A stretch of DNA of 64,000 nucleotides from Chamaecrista fasciculata. Its lineage: Eukaryota > Streptophyta > Magnoliopsida > Fabales > Fabaceae. The notes beneath the pieces were generated by a model. That model ran no database searches. It was not told the DNA's origin and was given only the letters and a program-made list of their open reading frames with translations. Positions 43,870 through 55,900 of this stretch are shown piece by piece. The DNA is taken from the NCBI GenBank assembly GCA_003254925.1, contig QANZ01022584.1:125842-189841 (forward strand). Reading direction: 5' to 3'. The position numbers and the translations under genes are program-made. How positions within the stretch are numbered: the first letter of the stretch is position 1; every line of letters begins with the position of its first letter.

Positions 43870-44530
43870 TTGAATGTTGATTTTGATATATACTTTCTCT
43901 ATCTAGTTGGAGTCATCAACAAACAAAGTCAAATTGAGTCTCGAAAATGGATCGCTCGTTTCTCGGTTAAACAAGCGAGATTTGTCATATTTCACTCATT
44001 TCAAGTTTGAATACGACGAGTTCAAATCTACGAATTTCTCTCATTGAGTTCTTTATTTATCTAGTTGGAATCGTCAACAAAAGAAGTTAAATTAGACTCA
44101 AAAGTGGGTTTGCGACCAATTTTTATACTTTTTATTTTTTGATCCCAAACCTACTTTCGAGCTTGATTCAACCTCATTTACTGACAATCTCAACTGGGCA
44201 GAAAAAAGACTTGTTAAGAGTAACACATAGTTCTGAACTCATCACATTCAAGCTTGAAATAAGAGAGATATGATCAACTTTGCTTGTTTGATAGTGAAAC
44301 GAGTGGCTCACTTTGGAAACCCGATTTGACTTAGTCTGCTAATAATCTCAACTGGATAGAAAAAGTATGCATCAAAAGTAACATGTACATAGCTTTAGAC
44401 TCGTCACATTTGAACTTGAAACGAGAGAGATATGACCATATTCAATAGTTTGAGACTAAAATATAACTAAATGAAAATAATTAGGATCAATATGAAAATT
44501 CTAAAACCTTTAGAATTAAAATTAGAATAT
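43870..44530. repeat. Cluster of conserved-block MULE-like fragments
   Basis: Two to three head-to-head copies of the block ACTTGAAACGAGAGAGATAT / CATTCAATAGTTTGAGAC, with the CTAGTTGGAGTCATCAACAA segment. No clean termini or duplication were found. A further cluster lies at 45050-45560. Confidence 0.5.
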
Positions 44531-44588
44531 TTGACAATAGTTTTGTGTCTATTTCTTGACATTTTGAGAGCGCACATGAATGTATGCT

Positions 44589-44640
44589 AGGGCTTTGCGT
44601 GCTATGTAAGGTTTAAAATAATTTAATATAAAACTTTCTT
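44589..44640 (-). mobile_element. Helitron-like 3' end (partial)
   Basis: The minus strand reads GCACGCAAAGCCCTAG followed by C, related to the intact 32401-32432 end. The second half of the hairpin is eroded. Confidence 0.3.
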
Positions 44641-44895
44641 TGGTTCATAATACCTCTTATAATTTATTCATGCACCTTAGACTTAGAAAAATATAAGAGA
44701 AAAAGACTACATTACCTTTATTTATTCTTTCCTATTTTGAAAGAATACATATTACAATATTTATTTTAAGAGAAAATAGGTAAGGATAAAATTATAAAAA
44801 AAAATATTAATATTTTCTTAATTTTGTAAAACATCATATATTTTAAAACATAAAAAGTCTCAAAACTCCTTCAAATATTGTGAACCAGAGGGAAT
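44632..44895. mobile_element. Degenerate Stowaway-like MITE
   Basis: TTTGGTTCATAATACCTCTTA at the left mirrors the right end (ATATTGTGAACCAGAGGGAA). Its layout parallels the 38345 element (internal GAGAAAAAGACTA... and TTTTGTAAAACATCATATAT). The ends have drifted, so the TA duplication is not secure. Confidence 0.5.
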
Positions 44896-45049
44896 TATTA
44901 TATTGCTGCTCGCACAACATTAACCTAAAAATATGCATATTATAAATATTTTCATTTCTATTTAATGCCATATATATGTAAATACAATGACTAAAATTAT
45001 TCACTTGATTATATATTTATAAATAGTACAATAAATATAAAAATAATAT

Positions 45050-48000
45050 GAATAAGGTCAAATTGCTCTCTTATATTTTGGGTAAATTGCAATCAAGCCC
45101 TTTATCTTTTTCTCTTGTAATTTTGGTCCTATATATTTTCCAAATTTTCACTCAAATACTGGTTGTAATGGCTGAATGTGCTATATATCTCTCGTTTTAA
45201 ATCTGATTGCGATGGATTTTTAGTCACGAGTTATTCTTGAATAGTCTTTTCTTTATCTAGTTAGGGGTTGTCAACAAATAAAGTCAAATTAGGCTCCAAA
45301 AGTGAGTCGTTTGTTTCACAATAAAAAAATTGATCATATCTCTCATTTGAACTCTAATTATGACAAATTTAGAGTTATGTGTTACTTTTGATGAGTCATT
45401 TTTCTGTTTACTAGAAATCATCAGACATCAGTATATAAGGTTAAATCGAGCCTGGAATTATTTTTAGAATCAAAACATAAAAATTATAAAGAAACCACTT
45501 TAAAACAAGTTTGACTTCAATTACTGATGGTTCTAACTGGATAAAAAACAACTCATTGTAAATAATTTTGCTTCAATAATTTTTGCTATAATTAATTAAG
45601 TTTTTCTTTATAAAATAGAGATAATAACAAACATTTTAAATTATATATATTTTTAGAAGATTGACTAGTAGAGAAGGTCTCAAACATTTAAAATAGTATA
45701 GATATATAATTACATATTATCACACGTGTCTTATATAGTGTGTCTTTATGTTTTTGTTTTGAACTTGACTTCGGTTCTTCTGGAAGCAAGATTATTAGAA
45801 GAATGAAACAGAATCTTATATATTAAGGGTGATTAAAATATCTCTTCTCCATGGATGCATCATGTATTATGCATGTGTAAAACAGTAAAATCCATTCCCT
45901 CATGTACAATTTATAGTTATTAAATAGGACAAATTATAGAAAGTATTCATGTAGTTTGGTTCATTTGCATGATAATATCATGTGATTAAGAAATTTTCAA
46001 ACCAATGTCTTGTGATTTGCACTATTAACATTTTAGGGCCATATCATAAAAAATTAATGGCAAAAAAAAAAACACGTGAGGTGCACATAGATGAGATAAA
46101 AATATTATTTTGCTCCCTCATATTTTTTTTATATTTCATTTTAGTCTCTAATATTTTTTTTGTTTTGTTTTAAGTCTTTAATGTTTATTAAAAGTTTCAT
46201 TTTTACTCCATCGACACTATTTTGTTTGAAATTTGATTTAACAAGAAAATTCTTAAATTAGGTGTTTAACTAAAAAATGAAGGTAGAAATTATAGGAAAT
46301 AATATTTTGAAATAACAGACTAAAACGGAACAAAAAGTAATTTTAGGACTAAAACAAAACTCGCCTTATAAAATCAGAATTAGAATAAAACTTTGACAAA
46401 AAAATCTCAGACTTTCATCAGTTTCATGTAACTACACGAGCCCCATGCATACAAACAAATTAAAAGAAAACCAAAAAAAAATGAGCTCCGATAATGAGTA
46501 GACTCACTGTTTATGCAACTCATAATAAATACTTCATTAATTTATCAAAAAAATATGAAAATAATTGAATAATGAATATTATGTTTAATATAAATTATTT
46601 TTAAGAAATAAAAAATAAAAATACTATATAGATTAATTATATAAATTAATTCTCAAAAACTGAGTTAATAATTGGATATTTGAAAATTTAGTTTATACTC
46701 TAATAAATAACAAAATTATTAATATATTTTATTTTTCTCATTCTTATAAATTATTTTTAAAAAAAATTCAAATTTAAGAAATTATGTTATATTATTTTTA
46801 AGATTTATGAAGACTAAAACACATAAATTGAAATTTCAAAATTTAAATTATCACCTGATATATTCCTTATCAACACTGAGTCAGCCATGCGTTGGATATC
46901 TTAATGTTTACATTACGTGGACCCAATGACTTACCATTCACGTGTTCAACGAATTACGAAGCGTTTGATGTTTAGTTAAATAATCATTTGATCCACAGAT
47001 TATGTGATGTTTATCTTAATGTTTACATTACATTTTCTTATTTTATTAAATTAAATTGCTTGAATAAATATACATATTGTTTGACTTCTTATATTATGAA
47101 TTTATGATTTATATTGTTATTTAGTTAGATCATTTCTCTTTTATTTATATCATAATAAGTAAGTTAACAAAGACAAGAAATTTTTTTACTATTTAAAATA
47201 AAAATTATTCACTCTTTAATCAACACAAATTTGTCTTCGATTTGTGATTAAAAAATTTTTTTTTTTACCTCATTAATTATGACACATACGAGAGAAAAAT
47301 GATTTATTTCAATTTGTCCAATTTATAAATAATGGTAGAACATAGATAAAACTACATTTTGTAAATATAGTATTACTATAAAAATGAAATATATAAGAAG
47401 TCAAACAATATGTATATTTATTCAAGCAATTTAATTTAATAAAATAAAAAAATGTAAATATAGTATTACTATAAAAATGAAATAAAAATATAATGAAATC
47501 TATTTGTAGGATAGTTTTTAGACATTTAGAAAAATAGAACCAAACATAGATTTAATTAGATAATATTAATGTTGTTAAATTTTTTATTTAAATCTTACGA
47601 TCTTATGATTTTACGATCTTATCTAAATAAATCGATCCTAATCATAAATAAAATCTAAACATTGTAGCATCTCATTTAGATCTCAATTATTATTATATAT
47701 TAAATCTTACGATTTTATATCAAAGATTCTATGATTTTATTATGAGAATTTATATTCTCTAAGAAAATTATATTACTTCAATAAAGTGATATATTTCATG
47801 AAAATTATTTTAAATCAAACTGTTTAACGACTTATAAGATATTTTATCAAAATATAATAAATCTTAAATAATTCTATACTTATGAATAATTTTTGTTATT
47901 AATTATGTTATATATGTATATATGCAGTTAAATTGTTTAAGTGATAAACATATGGTTTAAACTTTTATAATTTTACGATTCAACTTTACACTTACTTTAC

Positions 48001-49430
48001 AAGTTTATTTAAACTTTTAATTTTGACAATCTTGATTATATAGAAGAACTTGATAATTAGATATATTTATTTATTATATTTAATATATTATGTATGAATA
48101 TTAGTTATTTATTTTTATGAATAATATATGTACATATTTAAAATATATTAGGTTAGTTTATTTATTTATATATTTATATATCTATTTATATATTAAAGAA
48201 AGTTATAGAATTGTATGATTTACGATTCGATTTTATCTTGACAATACTAATTAATAATATCATTATCTAATTTAGAGACTATGGATCTACTTTATTATGA
48301 CGCATAAAAAAGGAACTAAAAATTAAAAAAGTTATAATAATTACAATTCTTCCTAGAAGATAGGAAAAGAGGATGGGCAAGAAGAAGAACCATTTTGGTG
48401 GGGAGAGAGAGAGAGAAAGATGCATTGTTGAGTCACTTTCAGTAATAGATGAGGCTCAGCAAGTTGAGATTGGAATTTTAACACCAACGTGATGGAGTAC
48501 ATGTGATTCTGAAGCTTGCACATTTTCCAAAAATATCTTAAAAATATGTATATTGTGATTCAAAACATCTCACTTTAGTTATATGTTATTTATGATTTTG
48601 TTTGGTCAATTTTAAAAGAAAATATTAGCGTAGCGCAATTTTAACCATTGATTTTCAATACATTTTAGTCGTCGATTTTTACTTGAGGGTTAAAATCTCG
48701 TTTTTGATCATCAAACTATGAAGTAAGTTTTATTTTGGTCAAAAAGAGATTTTTTTTTTCATATTTTTTCAAACTTTCCCATTCGTTCCGTTTTGATCCC
48801 CAAATGTGATTTTATTAAAATTTTCATTGTTATTCTTAGTCTTAAATTAGAGGTAAAAGTCAATTACTAATTTGTTTCCAATTTGTGACCAAGAATGAAA
48901 TTTTTTCTTTCTGTCTTTACCAAATCATTTATTATTACATATATGAGAAAGAAATAGTTTATCTCAATTATTTTGGTTAGAAATAACGACATTAACTATA
49001 TGAAATCATATTTTCAAGACAAAAAATGAACAAATATGAAAATTTAAGGACCAAAATGAATTTTATCTCAGAGTTTGTGGACCAAAATTTATTTTGTTTT
49101 ACCGAGTTATATAAGCGTCACATCAACATTTGTCATTAAAATTGACGGAACAAAATTACGGAGATATCCTAAGAACACAAACCACAAATATCTAAAGTGA
49201 TACATTTTAAATCACATAGTACCAAAGATGCATTTACTATAATTTATCCTAAAAATAAAACTAAGATTTTAGAAAAAAAAAAAAAGAAGCTAAACTTGGG
49301 ATAAAATAAAACAAACAACAATAACCTTAACGAAGATGAGTTAAAAAGAAAAAAAGAAAAAAATAATTTACAATGGAGATTCAAATTCAGATTTGACATT
49401 CCTTTTTTTTATAAAGCAATTTTTTTTTTT
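45050..49430. other. Gene-free AT-rich region
   Basis: No gene could be supported. It contains conserved-block fragments (45050-45560), a small foldback at about 46085-46390, an inverted repeat at 47033-47455, very AT-rich DNA at 47500-48300, and a full copy of the 10690-12050 element family at 48690-49105 (ATTTTGGTC..GATTTTATT.. to GGACCAAAATTTATTTTG). Confidence 0.5.
47033..47483. repeat. Inverted repeat around a repeat fragment, with a 31-bp direct repeat
   Basis: Arms of about 60 bp (from TTAAATTAAATTGCTTGAAT at 47047 and its complement ending about 47453) enclose a fragment of the 10690-12050 family. TGTAAATATAGTATTACTAT and the following 11 bases occur identically at 47360-47390 and 47453-47483. 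Confidence 0.65.
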
Positions 49431-49432
49431 GT

Positions 49433-49680
49433 GTAAGTCTATAATGCAAAGTTTAATTTTTAACATGGGATGCAATGGGTCATGAGCCAATAAAATAATG
49501 ACACGTGGAAGAGTTAGTTGTATGTAAATAGTGGTGTGACTCCATCCATAATTGTGATTGGTTAAAAAATTTTTTATTTTTTTATTATTTTTCAGCATTA
49601 AATTATATCAATGACTATAATTATGCCACATCAGCATTTACATCCTATGTCAAGAATCAAACTTTGCATTATAGACTTAC
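49433..49680. mobile_element. MITE with 22-bp perfect TIRs
   Basis: GTAAGTCTATAATGCAAAGT at the left (49433) is exactly inverted at 49659-49680. T-rich flanks hide the target duplication. It lies 62 bases from the LTR retrotransposon. Confidence 0.7.
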
Positions 49681-49742
49681 CTTTTTTTTTATGGTGAAAA
49701 AAAAGTTTAGGTGAGTTGGAATTCGCGCGTCACAAAGGTTAG

Positions 49743-50347
49743 TGATACATCACTATTTGGGCGTACGCCTAAAACGGCCCTCGCACCGGGCCTCTTCCCC
49801 TCTCTGCACCTTGCGAGACGCCCTCGAGCCAATCGGGCGCCCTAAGCACAAGTAGGGGCGGCCGCGACCCATCCCGGGTCTTGGCGCACGCCCCCATCAT
49901 GACACGTGGTCACCCACGCTTGCCCCACTCCGCAATCCACGCTACGGGAGATCGTGGGTTACTGACTTGCTCATACCCACGATCTCCAGTTTCTAGGCGC
50001 CCGCCTAGCGACACAGCACGCAATCACCCACGATTGCCTTGCTCCGCAAATCTCGGCCTCCACTATCTTCACTGGTGGAGATCGTGTCCAGTACGTGGTC
50101 CGCCCCGCACGGCAGCCACCTCTCTCCTCCCAGCTCTATAAATAGAGCCCATTTCACCAGTTCAAGGTTAGCTACTTCTTACACTCTCAAATTCTCCTAC
50201 TCTCTTATCACTCTCTTACTAACTTGAGCGTCGGAGTACACTTCGCAGGGCCCCCCTGTGAAGCTTTTGCAGGTCTTTGCTCAAGTCTTGGCTCTCGCAG
50301 CCCTCTCCGGTGAACTAGGTAAGTGCCAGTCATTTTCCTGTTTATCA
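49743..50347 (+). repeat. 5' LTR
   Basis: 605 bp. TATA box TATAAATA at 50137-50144, so transcription should start near 50170. It differs from the 3' LTR at one base (C at 50119, G at 60677). Internal repeats of GGAGATCGTG/CACGATCTCC make a strong inverted pair around 49947-49987. Confidence 0.97.
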
Positions 50348-50366
50348 TTGGCGCCGTCTGTGGGGA
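50348..50366 (+). other. Primer-binding site
   Basis: TTGGCGCCGTCTGTGGGGA directly follows the 5' LTR. TGGCGCC is the complement of a tRNA 3' end (GGCGCCA). Tat/Ogre elements are reported to use tRNA-Arg; the exact tRNA was not verified here. Confidence 0.85.
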
Positions 50367-50484
50367 CCCTCCTCCTCACCTGCTGAACTTTACGGGCTTT
50401 TACGCTCGTCCTCTATTGCTTTTTCTTTACAAAAGCTAACTCACCAACGTTTACCTTGTTGAACTAGGTGATCTCTACTTCTCT

Positions 50485-52647
50485 ATGGCTCATAACGACT
50501 CCCCTCGCGATCCGCCCTTGGACGAACCCTCTGACTCCCAGGAGCACGCCCTGGGATCCCAGGAGAATCAGGAGCACGAGGAACATCGAGAGGGAGGAGC
50601 GCCCTCCCAGGTTGCACCACCAGCCGATATGGGCGCGACGGGCCAGACCTTCCAGGCCATGGACATTATGGCAATCTTTCGTAGCATGATGAGGGAGCAG
50701 ACAGAATCCCTACGTCGTGAATTCCAGAGCCTATCGGTTCACAGCACTCCCCAGGGGTCGAACCCCGGCCGCCGTAACACCACGGCCGCCTCGGCCCAAG
50801 AAAACGCACCTGCCGCTGGTTTCGAAGACGAGCCGGGCACCTTCATCCCCCAGAAGGGACCGTTCGCCGTATCCATCCAGCGCGATATCGTGCCTCAGGG
50901 CTTCAAGATGCCCGTGAAGATGGTACCCTACGAGCCCACTGCAGACCCAAATCTGCACTTGAAGGCGTTCCATGCAAACGTCCAACTGGCATCACTCACT
51001 GAAGGGAAGAAGTGCAAGCTCTTTCCTACCACTCTCGGTCCAGAGGGACTTCACTGGTATGCCCGCCTACCGGACTACTCCATCCATAACTTTGACAAGC
51101 TGGAGGCCGCCTTCCTGAAGCGCTTCGCCACCAGTATCGTGTACAAGAAACCCTCCACGGTCATGGCAGACCTTATTCAGGGCTCCAGTGAGAGCCTCCG
51201 GGATTTCCTTAAGCGCTTCTCTGAGCGCTGCCACGAGGTGGAGGACTTAGAGGACAGCGTGGCCATCCACGCTTTCAAGCAGGGCTTACGCCCGGGCAAC
51301 GTGTCAAACGAGTTGGCGCTCGCCAACCCCAAAACCCTGGACGCGCTGTTGAAACAGGTTCGGGATTTCATTCTGAAGGAGGACAACCAGGTTGCCTCCA
51401 AAAGTCGCTTCAGCAAGCTGAAGGATATGCAAAACGCCCAGACAAGCACCCGAGCTCAGCCCGCCAATGGGAATGGCAATGGGAGGTGGAAGAGGCACGA
51501 CCGCTCTTCCAACTCTTCCCCAGGGGCCCAGCGCACGCCCTTCACGGGCAAGTTCCCGACATACCACATCCTGACCGTCTCCAGGTCAGAGATCCTGCGC
51601 GCCTGCGGATCCCTTGAGTTCTTTCCGGTAGCCCGGCCCCTCCCGGTAAAGACCGGCCGCCCACGGGACACAAGCAAACATTGCCGTTATCACAACGGCT
51701 ATGGCCACACTACAGATGAGTGCATCTCTCTGAAGGATGCAATCGAGCAGCTAATCCGAGACGGCCATCTGGCCGAGTACAAACAGAAAAAGCGGCCGGA
51801 GTCTGATGGGGACGCCTCCCATCAGAAGAACAGGAAGGTCGCTGAGGGCGGAAGTGGCGGCTCGAAGCATTCTGAGGCGCCCGTCCGCAACGTCGTGAAC
51901 ACCATCTCTGGGGGAATACACATGCACAAGACCCCCCACAGCCGAAAGCAAATCATGCGCTCCATCATGTGCATGCATTATACGAGCGTCAAGCGCTCGC
52001 ACGAAGACATCCACGCGCCTATCACTTTCACCCACGACGAGCTCAAGCCCGTGGAGTATGATGAGCCTATGGTTATAACGGCGCGCATAGGCGAGATCGA
52101 CGTACGGCGCGTGCTGGTAGATCAAGGATCCTCCTCAGACATCCTCTACTTTCACGCCTTCGAGCACCTGGGCATCCCGCTGAGCGCCCTGAAGCCTTTC
52201 AACGAGCCTCTGATTGGCTTCGCTGGGACAAGGACGCCCGCCGAAGGGGTACTCGAAACCAAGCTCACCCTCGAGGGTGATGGCGACCCGCCGAGGACCG
52301 CAGCTACATACGCCAGCTTCATCGTTGTAGCCGCTCCTTCAGCATACAACGCAATCCTCGGGCGCTCCAGTCTCAACGCTTTCAGAGCAGTGATCTCCAC
52401 TGCCCACCTACTCATGAAATTCCCTACACGTTGGGGAACTGCGAGTATAAGGGGAGATCAACTCGAAGGTCGCCGCTGCTATGCCACAAGCCTGGCTCGC
52501 GTGATGATCGATCCCGGGTATCAGACCCGCCGACTAATGGAAGGGGTTCCAGACTCCCCTCCCCCGGAGCCCGCCGGGGAGGACACAGACATGGGCACGT
52601 CAGAGATCACAGACCTCCGCGACGAGGTATCCCACACCAGTGGCTGA
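50485..52647 (+). CDS. Gag-protease polyprotein
   Basis: 720 aa as an unspliced frame. Residues about 145-320 form the retrotransposon Gag capsid domain (LHWYARLPDYSIHNFDKLEA, then LRDFLKRFSERCHEVEDLED). A nucleocapsid-like Cys/His motif CRYHNGYGHTTDEC lies near residue 400. An aspartic protease follows with active site VDQGSSSDIL near 543. DQG in place of D-T/S-G is usual for Tat-group elements. A splice donor inside the last codons (GAG|GTATCC, 52627) would remove only the six terminal residues and fuse the protein to RT in frame. Role: virus-like-particle structure and polyprotein cleavage. Confidence 0.9.
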   Translation: MAHNDSPRDPPLDEPSDSQEHALGSQENQEHEEHREGGAPSQVAPPADMGATGQTFQAMDIMAIFRSMMREQTESLRREFQSLSVHSTPQGSNPGRRNTTAASAQENAPAAGFEDEPGTFIPQKGPFAVSIQRDIVPQGFKMPVKMVPYEPTADPNLHLKAFHANVQLASLTEGKKCKLFPTTLGPEGLHWYARLPDYSIHNFDKLEAAFLKRFATSIVYKKPSTVMADLIQGSSESLRDFLKRFSERCHEVEDLEDSVAIHAFKQGLRPGNVSNELALANPKTLDALLKQVRDFILKEDNQVASKSRFSKLKDMQNAQTSTRAQPANGNGNGRWKRHDRSSNSSPGAQRTPFTGKFPTYHILTVSRSEILRACGSLEFFPVARPLPVKTGRPRDTSKHCRYHNGYGHTTDECISLKDAIEQLIRDGHLAEYKQKKRPESDGDASHQKNRKVAEGGSGGSKHSEAPVRNVVNTISGGIHMHKTPHSRKQIMRSIMCMHYTSVKRSHEDIHAPITFTHDELKPVEYDEPMVITARIGEIDVRRVLVDQGSSSDILYFHAFEHLGIPLSALKPFNEPLIGFAGTRTPAEGVLETKLTLEGDGDPPRTAATYASFIVVAAPSAYNAILGRSSLNAFRAVISTAHLLMKFPTRWGTASIRGDQLEGRRCYATSLARVMIDPGYQTRRLMEGVPDSPPPEPAGEDTDMGTSEITDLRDEVSHTSG

Positions 52648-52903
52648 CGCTCCTTCACTTAGCAACTACTTCTAGTGGGTGGATTAGCCGCCCGGCCTTA
52701 AGATTAGTTGTTTTTCATTTTCATGTCTATGTTTATTTCCCTTTCCTACAAAATGCTTAAGGCCCCCCTTATGTCATTCTAATTGTACGCTCCGACCTAC
52801 ACATGGCGGACGCCCATTTTATCAGATTAATGAAATCATTTATTCAATGAACTCATTTTCCACTACATCTCTTTACTTATACGCATTTTATCTGTCGTAC
52901 TAG
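52627..52903 (+). other. Predicted 277-nt intron between protease and RT
   Basis: Donor GAG|GTATCC and acceptor TCTGTCGTACTAG|GTC, with a pyrimidine-rich stretch and a CTAAT branchpoint candidate near 52778. Exon ends are both phase 0, so splicing gives Gag-Pro-E|VEGARPQPSD-RT in one frame, and the intron removes the gag stop and an in-frame TAG. Ogre elements are known to be partly spliced at this place. Confidence 0.65.
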
Positions 52904-55900
52904 GTCGAGGGCGCACGCCCCAAACCTTCGGACACACTCGTCCAAATTCACTTCCCCGGGCACCCGGAGAGAACAGTGAGCATCTCTGCGGATTTACCCG
53001 CTCAAGAACAAGCCAGGCTATCTGACTTTCTGCTCGCCAACGGCGACATTTTCGCATGGTCTGCGTCGGACATGCCCGGCGTCGACCCCCAGTTGGTCAT
53101 GCACTCTCTCGATGTTGATGACCGCCCGGGAATCTTTCAGAAGAAACGCGTCCTGGGGCTAGAGCGGCAGCTTGCCGCCAAAGAAGAAGTGAACAAATTG
53201 CTGGCGGCCGGGTTCATTCGGGAAACCAAGTACCCCACCTGGCTGTCCAACGTCGTCCTTGTCCCCAAGCCCAACGGCAAATGGCGGATGTGTGTGGACT
53301 TCACAGACCTTAACAAGGCGACCCCCAAGGACCTTCACCCACTCCCCAGCATCGATAAGTTGGTGGACAACACCTGTGGGTACGCCACCTTGAGCTTCCT
53401 TGATGCTTTTTCGGGATACAATCAGATCAAGATGAATCCCAAGGACGTCGACAAGACGGCCTTTATCACTGAACAGGGCATCTACTGTTACAACGTCATG
53501 CCCTTCGGCCTGAAGAACGCGGGCGCCACGTACCAACGTATGATGGACAGGTTCTTCCAAGACAACATCGGGAAAAACATCGAGGTCTACGTTGACGACA
53601 TGGTCGTCAAGACGAAGGCTGGTGGCGACCACCTCGTTGACCTACAGGAGATCTTCCAGATCCTCCGCCACTACCGATTGAGGCTCAACCCCGCCAAGTG
53701 CGCTTTCGGGGTCGCCGGGGGCAAGTTCTTAGGCTTCATGATCTCCCAACGTGGGATAGAGGCCAACCCGGACCAGTGCCAGGCCATCATTGACATGGCG
53801 TCCCCAAAGACGTTAAAGGAGGTACAACGCCTCAACGGGCGCATAGCGGCGCTCCACCGCTTCTTGGCAAGATCGGGCGACCGGTGCTTACCCTTCTTTA
53901 AAACTCTTAAAGGAGGGAAGAACTTCACATGGACGGCTGAATGTGAAGAAGCGTTCCAGCAATTGAAGGCGTACCTGAGCAGGCCGCCTATCCTCACCAC
54001 CCCTTCGCCCGGCAAGCCTATCTACGTTTACTTGGCTGCAACTGATGTGGCAGTCAGCTCCGTCCTGATCATCGAGGAAAAGGATGAGCAGCGCCCCATT
54101 TACTTCTCAAGTAAAGTCCTCACGGGCGCCGAGACACGATATCACCTACTCGAAAAGCTCGTGTACGCCCTCCTTGTTTCCACAAGGAAGCTGCGACCGT
54201 ATTACCAACAGTATGTGATCATCGTTCGCACCGACCGCCCTATGAGGCAGATCATCCACCAGCCCGACATCGCCGGCCGCCTGGTCAATTGGTCGATTGA
54301 GCTCTCTGAATTCGGCCTGTCTTTCGAGCCACGACGCGCCATCAAAGGCCAGGCTTTGGCTGACTTTGTCGCAGAGATGACGCCCGCCAATCCTACCCTC
54401 ATCGTGTGGAACCTCTACATCGATGGGGCCTCATCCGCCAAGCTCCGTGGCGCGGGCGTGATTGTTGAATCCCCTGATGGTTACAGCATTGAACAGGCCA
54501 TCGACATACGTTTCCCGGCCACGAACAATCAGGCCGAATACGAGGCGCTCATCGCAGCCCTCGAACTCGCCGTGGGCATGGGCGCCCAGGACATCCACGT
54601 CTATAGCGACTCCCAGCTGGTGGTCGGTCACATGAAGGGAGACTTCGAGGCCAAAGAGCCCACCATCCTCAAGTACGTGGAAAAAGCCAAGTACATCCTG
54701 CGCCATCACATCCGGGCCGCCCAATTCTCACACATCTTGCGTTCTAAGAACACTAGAGCGGACGCCCTAGCCAAACTGGCCTCTAAGCCAGATGCTCGGA
54801 GTCGCTCCTCCATCATCCGCACTACCTTAGAACGCCCATCAATCGAGGGCCCCATGGTCCTTGCTATCTCAACAACGGCTGATTGGCGCACGCCCATCAT
54901 GTCCTACATTCGGGATGGCACCCTCCCAGCAGACCGAAACGAAGCTCGAAAAGTGGTGCGCCGAGCTGCGCATTACTTCCTCTGGGGGAATGATCTTTAT
55001 CGGCGAGGTCACTCCATGCCCTGCCTCAGATGCGTAGGGCCAAACGACGCCCACCTCATTCTCGAGGAGCTCCACGAGGGACTCTGCGGTTCACACCAAG
55101 CGGCGCCCACCCTCAAACGCAAAGTGCTCATTTCGGGGTACTACTGGCCCACGATCATACGGGACGCCACAGCCCTGGTGAAAACTTGCCACAAGTGCCA
55201 GGAGCACGCCAATCGCATCCATATTCCGGGCGAAGACATGCGCCCAATGGAATCCCCTTGGCCATTTGACGTATGGGGGATCGACATCCTCGGGCCGTTT
55301 CCGACCGCCACGGGCCAGCGCCGGTTCCTCATCGTCGCGATCGACCTTTTCACAAAGTGGATCGAGGCTGAACCAGTAACATCAATCAGCTCTGCCCAGA
55401 TGAAAACATTCGTCTTGCAGAACATACTATCACGTTTTGGCGTCCCGCAGAGAATCATCAGCGACAACGGCCGCCAATTCATCAGTGAATCCTTCCGCGA
55501 TTTCTGCACCCAGTATGACATCTCCCTCGGTAACACTTCAGTCGAGCATCCCTCGACCAACGGCCAAACCGAGCTCGCCAACCGCATCATTTTAAATGGG
55601 CTGAAGCGCAGACTCGACAACGCCAAAGGCCGTTGGGTGGACGAGCTCCCAACCGTCCTCTGGTCCTACCGTATCACCCCTCAAGAATCCACAGGCGAGG
55701 CACCTTACACCCTTACATACGGGTCGCCCGCCATGATTCCAGCTGAGACCGCCTTTCTCTCCGATAGGGTCTTATACTACAATGAGGAGGCAAACCGAGG
55801 GTGCCGAGCGATAGCCCTAGACGAACTGGAGGAAGTGCGCGAGATCGCCAGCATCCGCCAGGCCGCCTACAAAGAGCGCATGGCCAAGTACTTCAATAAA

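Noticed and set aside
51751-54015. Several 90-157-codon minus-strand frames inside gag and pol
   Set aside because: Shadows of the GC-rich coding strand; no recognisable domain.
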